A DNA stretch of 55,667 nt from assembly GCA_016187835.1 (NCBI GenBank), contig JACPIY010000018.1, positions 1-55,667 of the forward strand. Direction: 5' to 3'. Both the position numbers and the translations under genes were made by a program. The stretch is from Deltaproteobacteria bacterium. Its GTDB lineage: Bacteria; Desulfobacterota_D; UBA1144; Nemesobacterales; CSP1-2. The notes beneath the pieces were generated by a model that was not told where the DNA came from, did no database searches, and saw only the letters and a list, made by a program, of their open reading frames with translations. Below, one piece after another: positions 49,530-55,667 of the stretch; position 1 is the stretch's first letter; every line of letters starts with the position of its first letter.

Positions 49530-51161
49530 TCAGTTGAGCTCCACCTTGATGAGTCCACCGCAGGACTCCTTAGAGTAATTTTCTTTTATGGCCAGGATTT
49601 GGTCTAGAATGTCAAAAAAGGCATCCACTAAATTTGGGTCAAAGTGTTTTCCCTTTCCTTCTTTCATTACGCTGAGTGTCTTGTCGAGGTCAAAGGGTAG
49701 TTTATATTCCCTACGAGTCGTAAGGGCATCAAAAACATCTGCAAGAGCTACAATTCTTCCTACGAGTGGTATGCTTTCTCCAACTATACCATAGGGATAA
49801 CCACTGCCGTCGTACTTTTCGTGGTGTGAAATAGCAATTTCCTCAGCCATCCTAAGTAAAGGGGAAGAAGAACCTGCCAGTATACGGGCCCCCATTACTG
49901 TGTGCTTTTTCATTATTTCAAACTCATCTGGAGTTAGCTTCCCGGGTTTGAGTAAAATTGAGTCGGGAATACCTATCTTTCCTATGTCGTGCATCGGGCT
50001 TGCAAGCTTTATAAGTTTTACTTGCTCTTCGGGTAGTCCAAATTTTCGTGCCAAAGCTTCGGAGTAAAGACTTATCCTGTGTATGTGGGCCGCAGTAACT
50101 TCATCCTTATATTCTGCTGCTACGGATAGTCTGTATATAATCTCCTCATAAGCATGAGAAATTTCTTTATTTGCTTCTTCTAATTTCTCTAAGGATTCTC
50201 TGAGGGCTTTTGTCCTCTTGTCTATTGTCTCCTCAAGAATCCTACTGTAGTCTTTAATTTGTATTTCTGAAGCTATTCTTTGTGCTACAAGAGATAACAC
50301 TCTTATGTTCTCCCCGCTTATATCACCGCATGCCCCAAAGGCACAAAGGGCTCCAATTACCTCCTTATTTATACTTTTTAGAGGGATGCATATATAACTC
50401 AGATTGAGATTAAGCCGCTTTGTTATCTCCGGGTCACCCACCGCTACTAGTTGTTTTCCGGTTTCAATCACCTTTCTTATAGGACCACTCTGAGATAAAA
50501 AAATATAAAGTTCCTTATCCTCACCTAGATTATAGCTTGCCTTTACCTGGAAAAGCTTGTTTTCTACTAATGCTATAGCTACTTTTTCCATACCTGTAAG
50601 TTCTGCTGTCTTTTTAGCAAGCTCATTTAAAACACTACTTCTATCGCTAAACTCCTCTGAAAAGGTGGTAAGCTCAAACAAAGACCTTATAGTGTCTTGA
50701 TATCTTTTTACCTTTTCGTTTAGGATCGTTACCTTAAGAAGAGATTTTACTCTTGCAATAAGTTCACTAATATGAAAAGGCTTACTTAGGTAATCATCGG
50801 CCCCGGTTTCTATTCCCTTTACTTTGTTTTCTATTTGATTTAAGGCAGTAACCATAACAACGGGTATATGCCTTGTTTTCTCATCTTCTTTTAAAATCCT
50901 GCAGACCTCATAACCGTCCATACCTGGCATCATAACATCGAGAAGTATAATATCAGGCTCTCTCTTTGAGATTTTCTCAAGGGCCTCCCTGCCGGTTCTT
51001 GCCTTTTCAACCCCATATCCAAGGGGAACCATAAGAGCTTCTACTAGCTCAAGATTCATCTCTTCATCATCGACCATCAATACAATGGGTTTCTCATAAT
51101 TTACTTTCTTTACTAACTCATCTGTGGGGTTATCATCTACTCCTAAAATAGTTTCTGTCAT
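49530..51161 (-). CDS. Receiver-GAF-HD-GYP cyclic-di-GMP phosphodiesterase
   Basis: The 543-residue protein has a receiver (residues about 27-145; IILLDVMMPGMDGYEVCRIL with the phospho-Asp, SKPF Lys), a GAF domain (about 165-310), a short coiled coil and a C-terminal HD-GYP domain (about 340-520). The HD-GYP domain keeps the HD pair in MHDIGKIGIPDSILLKPGKL and a perfect YDGSGYPYG signature, so it should hydrolyse cyclic-di-GMP. It is 13 bases after the single-receiver gene and is the last gene of the operon headed by the hybrid kinase, its likely phosphodonor. It links the sensor to second-messenger levels. Confidence 0.92.
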   Translation of the reverse strand: MTETILGVDDNPTDELVKKVNYEKPIVLMVDDEEMNLELVEALMVPLGYGVEKARTGREALEKISKREPDIILLDVMMPGMDGYEVCRILKEDEKTRHIPVVMVTALNQIENKVKGIETGADDYLSKPFHISELIARVKSLLKVTILNEKVKRYQDTIRSLFELTTFSEEFSDRSSVLNELAKKTAELTGMEKVAIALVENKLFQVKASYNLGEDKELYIFLSQSGPIRKVIETGKQLVAVGDPEITKRLNLNLSYICIPLKSINKEVIGALCAFGACGDISGENIRVLSLVAQRIASEIQIKDYSRILEETIDKRTKALRESLEKLEEANKEISHAYEEIIYRLSVAAEYKDEVTAAHIHRISLYSEALARKFGLPEEQVKLIKLASPMHDIGKIGIPDSILLKPGKLTPDEFEIMKKHTVMGARILAGSSSPLLRMAEEIAISHHEKYDGSGYPYGIVGESIPLVGRIVALADVFDALTTRREYKLPFDLDKTLSVMKEGKGKHFDPNLVDAFFDILDQILAIKENYSKESCGGLIKVELN

Positions 51162-51174
51162 TTTTAGAACCCTT

Positions 51175-51546
51175 TCATAAAAATTTGCTGATCTTATTTA
51201 TAAACTCCTTTATATCAATAGGCTTTGGTATGTAATCTATACATCCTGCTTCTAGTGTTTTTTCTCTGTCACCTTTCATAGCATGGGCAGTGAGGGCAAT
51301 AATAGGTATGTCTCTAGTTAGAGGGTTTCCCTTAAGTCTCTTTGTGAGTGTCAGTCCGTCGACGTCGGGAATCTGGATGTCCATAAGTATGAGGTCGGGA
51401 ACTATAGATACAGAGCCTATAATTTCAAACATTTCCAATCCACTCATGGCCTTAAGCACCTCATAGCCGTTTATCTCAAGTAGGTCCGAAAAGAGCTCCA
51501 TATTCATAGGATTATCTTCTACTACAAGGATTTTCCTTTTCCTCAG
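51175..51546 (-). CDS. Single-domain response regulator with an apparent CTG start
   Basis: This is a lone receiver of about 123 residues. The first ATG in frame is 51507, but starting there would remove beta-1 and the acidic pocket. Upstream codons read RKRKILVVEDNPMNMELF, clearly part of the domain. No ATG, GTG or TTG precedes them after the frame's upstream stop. A GGGAGGT ribosome site stands seven bases before CTG 51546-51544, so CTG is the likely start. The phospho-acceptor is in LILMDIQIPDVDG and the Lys in DYIPKPID. It sits between the hybrid kinase and the HD-GYP gene, 20 bases after the kinase stop, and probably shuttles phosphate. Confidence 0.8.
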   Translation of the reverse strand: MRKRKILVVEDNPMNMELFSDLLEINGYEVLKAMSGLEMFEIIGSVSIVPDLILMDIQIPDVDGLTLTKRLKGNPLTRDIPIIALTAHAMKGDREKTLEAGCIDYIPKPIDIKEFINKISKFL

Positions 51547-51566
51547 GGCACTTACCTCCCATTTTT

Positions 51567-54500
51567 TTAACTACACACTTCCCTTCTTAATGTAGCTTCT
51601 GAAAGTGCCCGGAGTGCTTTGTCCAAAAGCTTCTCATACGTATCTCCATCATCGGGGTAGGTTACGATTTCAATACTTACTGTAACAGAGGATGAATGCT
51701 GCTCCACCAAACTCCGAACCCTCTCTGCGGCCCTTTTTGATAAGTCCTGATTTGTCCAGGGGAGCATCCAGATAAATCTACCCTCTTCAAGCTTAGCTAA
51801 AAGGTCGTAAGGATATATATAGTTTATTATGAGTTGCGCCGTATTTATAAGAACTTTGTCTCTACTTAATGCCTCATTATTATTTTCAAAGTTGCAGAAC
51901 TCTATAACGGCGAGAGAGTGCGTTCCACCGTGCCTTTTGGCTCTACTTAATTCATTATTTAAGTAGTTTATAAACACATGATAATCCAAAAGCCCTCTTA
52001 TTCCTTCATTTACACTACTTTTTCTGAGTTTCATTAGTTCAAATTTTTTAATTTCATCAATAAAATCTCTGGGTGAAAAGTTCCCTTTCCTTACCACACG
52101 CTCCACATGTCCATTGAGTTTCTTTTTATCTTCTTCTGTGAGTTCCTTAGCAGTAAATACAAGTAGCGGTATGTATTTTGTCTTTTGATATTTTTTAAGC
52201 TCTGCAATCAGATCAAAGCCATTAACCTCCGGCATCATTAGGTCTAAAATTATCAAATCGGGATTCCTCTGGGAGGCTAAGTCTATTCCCTCCCTGCCTC
52301 CATAGGCTTGAATCATGTTAATCCCCTCCTTCCTTAAAATATCACTTATAAGTTCAACCATTCCCGGGTTATCGTCTATGATTAGAACATTTGAAGTCTC
52401 AAACCTAAAATCTGGTTTGAGACTTAGCTTTCTCAAACTACCAAGTAGCTCAACTCTGGTAAGCGGTTTTACAAGATAATCTACTGCTCCAAGGCTAAAA
52501 CCGAGATTCTTATCATCAACAACTGATATAATAACTACAGGTATGTTCCGTGTCTCAGGAGACTCTTTTAATTCTTTGAGCACATCCCATCCATCCTTCT
52601 TATTAGGAAGTAAGATATCCAGTGTTATTGCAAATGGCTTTAAATCCCTGGTCTTCTCCAACGCATCCTCTCCGTTATAAGCCCTGGCCACGCTGTAACC
52701 TGCATCTCTAAGATATGCTTCTAAAATCTCTGCAGCCTTATTATCGTCCTCAACAACTAATATGAGGGTATCTCCTTCTCCATACACTTTCTCTGTTGTA
52801 AGTTCTATAGCCTTAGGCCCTACCATTCCAACTCTAAAATCCACTGAATCAGAAAACTCCTTTATTTCTTTCCCAGACCTCACCCTTAATGGAAGTGAAA
52901 ATGTGAACTTACTCCCCTTACCATATTCACTCTCAGCCCATATCTCACCCCCGTGCAATTCAACTAGCTTCTTTGAAAGTGCAAGCCCAAGCCCAGTACC
53001 CTCATATCTCCTGGATATCCCTCCCTCTATCTGCTCAAACTCCTTAAATAGCTTCCCCATGTCTTCAGCCTTTATTCCTATTCCTGTATCTTCTATGTTC
53101 ACCTCTATAAGATCCTCTACTCCTTGAACCAATTTTGCTTTTACCGAAACCCAGCCGCTCTCTGTAAACTTAATAGCATTCGAAAGTAGGTTGTACATAA
53201 CCTGCTTGAATTTTCCCTCGTCTGCCCAAATTGTTTTGACGCCGTTATCAATAGAGAACTCCAGTTTTAAACCCTTCTTATCTGCAGTTGGCTTTACAAT
53301 CGCCTCAACCTCAGATAAAGCCTCAGCAGGGGAGAATTCTTCAAGTTGGGGCTCCATCTGCCCGGCTTCCACCCTTGATAGATCTAGTATGTCATTTATA
53401 AGCCGTAGGAGATGGCGTCCGCTTAAAAGTACATTGTTAATATATCTTTTTTGTTTCTCATTCAGGTCTCCGAAGGTCTTACCTAGGAGCATCTCGGAGA
53501 ATCCGATAATAGAATTTAACGGTGTCCGGAGCTCATGAGACATGGTGGCCAAGAATTCCGACTTGTGGCGGTCTATCTCTTTAAGCTGGATATTGGCTTG
53601 GACCAATTCTTTAGTTCGTTCTGCCACCTTGGATTCCAGTTCATCGCGTGCCTCCCGCAGCGCAGCCGCCTGCCGGGCATTATTGACCGCCGTCTCGATT
53701 TGCTGCATCACAATTTCCAGTAGCTTTCGGTCTTCTTCATTGAAGGCATTTTTCTGCAAAGAATGTATATTTATAACCCCCACAGTCTTGCCTTCATAGT
53801 GAATCGGCATAGATAAATAGCTCTTTGTCCCTACTTCTCTTCCGGCAGGGCCGATAAACGTATCCTGGTCTACATCTGGACAATACCTGGGCTTCCCCTC
53901 TATGATTGTCTTCCAGGTAAAGCCTTTCGGATAGGGAATTCTTCTTACCCGCTCAATAAACCAATCAGGGTGGCCTCTATATGCCCTCAAAACCGCTTCT
54001 TCCCCTTCGGCCAGGTAAATTGCAACGTGATCCGCCCCATCTATATTCTTGCTCATAGCCTCAACGGCGTTTTCCAGAACCTCTTGGAGATTGATTGACT
54101 GATGGACGCTCCGAGTCACAGTACTAATGATTGTCTCATATCTATTCTTTTTAGATAACTCTCCATATAGCTTTGCCTTTACTGTAGCTATAGCAATCTG
54201 ATTGCCAAGAGAAGAAAGTAAATCCATCTCTTGCTTATCGAATTGACGTTCCTTATAGCTTAGAAACCAGATGACGCCTATAACCTTTCCCTGTAGAGTT
54301 ATGGGTATCCCCAGGATGCCATGGTGTCCCAAATCCCTTCCGGCAGGACCTATATCTGGGTCTTTTTGGGCATCCTCAATGTTTACTATCTCACCGGTGT
54401 TAATAACTCTCCAAGTAGTGCCCTTAGGATACGGTATTATTCCCGCCCTGCGTATGTAATCCTCAGGCATATTCCTATGGGCTTGGAGAATAGCTTCTTT

Positions 54501-55667
54501 TCTATCTTCATCTACCAGATAAATCATAGCCATATCCACATTTTCCATACTTGTAACCATGTCTAAGGCAACATTGTAAATTTCCTCCAGTTCAAGGGAC
54601 TGATGCACGGCTTGAGTAACAGTATTTAATATTTCTAAGTCCTTGTTTCTCTTATTTAAGTCCTCATATAAATCTCTTAGCTCCTCCGCTTGCCTTTGGG
54701 ATTTTTCATACAGATATGCCTGCACTATAGCCGTACCAATCTGACTGCCTATAGCATTGAGGAGATTTATATCTCGAGAAGTAAGCTCTAACACCCTGCG
54801 ACTTGCAAAAACTACTAGCCCGATTGTTTTCTCTTCCTGCTTTATAGGCACTGCCAGCATAGTGCGGTGACCCAATGCCCTGCCCGCAGGACCAAGGTCA
54901 GGGTCTTTTTGAAGGTCGTCAATAAGGGTCAATTCGCCCGAGTTAATAGCCTTCCATGTTACACCCTTGGGATATGGTATCCTTCCTGCCCCCTTTATAT
55001 AGTCCTCTGTGAGTCCCCTGTGTGCTTGAAGTACAGCTTCATTGGTATTTTCATCTACCAGATAAATCATGATGATATCAAAGGCTGTTATTTCTACGAC
55101 TGCATTTAGGACAATGTTGTATACTTCTTTAAGACTTAAAGACTTATGAACGGTTGCAGCTATTGTATTTAGGAGGGATAAATCCTCATTTACTAACTGT
55201 AAGTCTTTCCTCTGTTTCGCCTTTGTTACGGCTATGGCAATCTGAGTGCCAATAGAGGAAAAAAGCCCTACTTCCCGTTTACCAAATTTGTTCTTTTTGT
55301 AGCTATGAAAATGTATAGCACCTATTGCTCTGTCCCCTATCTTTATAGGCACCGACATAAAGCTTTGAAATCCAGATTCCTTACCGACAGAACCGACGTA
55401 TGGGTCGGTCGATACATCTTGAACGATATAGGTCTCACCCGAGTTAATAACATTCCATGTTACACCCTTGGGGTATTTTATCCTACCTGCTCTTTCTATG
55501 TATTTATCTGGCAATCCTCTATGAGCCTCGAGTACTGCTTCATTTCTGTTCTCATCCACCAGATATATTCCTACTATATCTATATCCGTTAGTTCCATAA
55601 CCTTATCTATAGCGATATTAAAGACCTCTTTAAGGTCTGATGACTTATGAACTGCTTCCATAATAGT
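51567..55667 (-). CDS. Multi-GAF hybrid histidine kinase with two receivers and a degenerate GGDEF-like end (5' end outside window)
   Basis: At least 1364 residues. Numbered from the Met at 55661: four GAF domains in tandem (about 1-150, 170-310, 345-490, 515-665), each holding a PYPKG.TW-like stretch; a coiled coil; HisKA with the His in FLATMSHELRTPLNSIIGF (about 706); HATPase_c with NLLSNAIKFTES, DTGIGIK and GTGLGLALSK (about 805-920); receiver 1 (about 965-1080); receiver 2 (about 1090-1205); and a C-terminal diguanylate-cyclase-like domain in which GG(D/E)EF is replaced by GRFIWML. The first GAF is entered mid-frame (TIMEAVHKS like the later AATVHKS), so the protein continues beyond the window. 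GAFs may bind small ligands. It heads an operon with the receiver and HD-GYP genes. Confidence 0.92.
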   Translation of the reverse strand, partial: TIMEAVHKSSDLKEVFNIAIDKVMELTDIDIVGIYLVDENRNEAVLEAHRGLPDKYIERAGRIKYPKGVTWNVINSGETYIVQDVSTDPYVGSVGKESGFQSFMSVPIKIGDRAIGAIHFHSYKKNKFGKREVGLFSSIGTQIAIAVTKAKQRKDLQLVNEDLSLLNTIAATVHKSLSLKEVYNIVLNAVVEITAFDIIMIYLVDENTNEAVLQAHRGLTEDYIKGAGRIPYPKGVTWKAINSGELTLIDDLQKDPDLGPAGRALGHRTMLAVPIKQEEKTIGLVVFASRRVLELTSRDINLLNAIGSQIGTAIVQAYLYEKSQRQAEELRDLYEDLNKRNKDLEILNTVTQAVHQSLELEEIYNVALDMVTSMENVDMAMIYLVDEDRKEAILQAHRNMPEDYIRRAGIIPYPKGTTWRVINTGEIVNIEDAQKDPDIGPAGRDLGHHGILGIPITLQGKVIGVIWFLSYKERQFDKQEMDLLSSLGNQIAIATVKAKLYGELSKKNRYETIISTVTRSVHQSINLQEVLENAVEAMSKNIDGADHVAIYLAEGEEAVLRAYRGHPDWFIERVRRIPYPKGFTWKTIIEGKPRYCPDVDQDTFIGPAGREVGTKSYLSMPIHYEGKTVGVINIHSLQKNAFNEEDRKLLEIVMQQIETAVNNARQAAALREARDELESKVAERTKELVQANIQLKEIDRHKSEFLATMSHELRTPLNSIIGFSEMLLGKTFGDLNEKQKRYINNVLLSGRHLLRLINDILDLSRVEAGQMEPQLEEFSPAEALSEVEAIVKPTADKKGLKLEFSIDNGVKTIWADEGKFKQVMYNLLSNAIKFTESGWVSVKAKLVQGVEDLIEVNIEDTGIGIKAEDMGKLFKEFEQIEGGISRRYEGTGLGLALSKKLVELHGGEIWAESEYGKGSKFTFSLPLRVRSGKEIKEFSDSVDFRVGMVGPKAIELTTEKVYGEGDTLILVVEDDNKAAEILEAYLRDAGYSVARAYNGEDALEKTRDLKPFAITLDILLPNKKDGWDVLKELKESPETRNIPVVIISVVDDKNLGFSLGAVDYLVKPLTRVELLGSLRKLSLKPDFRFETSNVLIIDDNPGMVELISDILRKEGINMIQAYGGREGIDLASQRNPDLIILDLMMPEVNGFDLIAELKKYQKTKYIPLLVFTAKELTEEDKKKLNGHVERVVRKGNFSPRDFIDEIKKFELMKLRKSSVNEGIRGLLDYHVFINYLNNELSRAKRHGGTHSLAVIEFCNFENNNEALSRDKVLINTAQLIINYIYPYDLLAKLEEGRFIWMLPWTNQDLSKRAAERVRSLVEQHSSSVTVSIEIVTYPDDGDTYEKLLDKALRALSEATLRREVCS

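Overview
The window looks like a chromosomal piece of an uncultured Gram-negative bacterium. It is AT-rich, has secreted and lipoprotein genes, and carries ETF, acyl-CoA dehydrogenase, GlcF-type Fe-S, LonB-like protease and very large GAF-hybrid kinase genes. That mix recalls deltaproteobacteria-like or other deep-branching lineages, but no gene here fixes the phylum and I hold the placement weakly.

Layout. 1-6.1 kb: mixed housekeeping (two HAD phosphatases, a glutamine amidotransferase, a protoglobin divergent from a double HxlR regulator, a CbiX-like chelatase, a PepT-like peptidase). 6.3-18.4 kb: a mostly plus-strand catabolic cluster (two near-identical metallo-beta-lactamase-fold hydrolases, acyl-CoA dehydrogenase, AMP-forming ligase, FAD-linked oxidase, GlcG-like protein, hydroxyisobutyrate-dehydrogenase-like enzyme, isochorismatase-fold hydrolase, GlcF). 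It is interrupted by gene debris: truncated sigma-54 activator, nitroreductase and glcE pieces. 18.5-21.2 kb: orphan receiver, NarL-type regulator, ChaN-like protein. 21.4-23.8 kb: a YedK-UmuD-UmuC mutagenesis operon whose umuC is frameshifted. 24-25 kb: an integration scar (3' half of a tRNA-Asn, two tyrosine-recombinase remnants, a DUF433 remnant). 25-28.5 kb: an acidic repeat protein, a beta-helix-like lipoprotein, small hypotheticals, an FKBP. 28.7-37.3 kb: a type I restriction-modification island on the minus strand (hsdM, RAYT transposase, hsdS, hicBA, AbrB/Doc, hsdR, YgjP-like metallopeptidase) with signs of decay. 37.4-49.4 kb: core genes (EamA transporter, LOG-like protein, etfBA, murI, radA, LonB-like protease, ADC-like secreted protein, UlaG-like hydrolase, tRNA-Pro). 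49.5-55.7 kb: a three-gene signalling operon made of a four-GAF hybrid kinase, a single receiver and a REC-GAF-HD-GYP phosphodiesterase.

The theme that ties the window together is small dispersed repeats. At least fifteen loci carry GTAG-headed palindromes (REP/BIME-like), including a six-unit array directly beside a REP-associated tyrosine transposase (RAYT) inside the restriction operon. A second family, built on TTCGAC/GTCGAA, has contributed an in-frame insertion to hsdS and sits against the glcE remnant. A BIME abuts the point where hsdR loses its start codon, and another separates murI from a truncated copy of its own 5' end. A third family forms imperfect inverted repeats of about 150 bp, and a 123-bp MITE-like element separates etfB from etfA. 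The most interesting system here is therefore the RAYT with its palindromes, and the record of gene remodelling that coincides with them.
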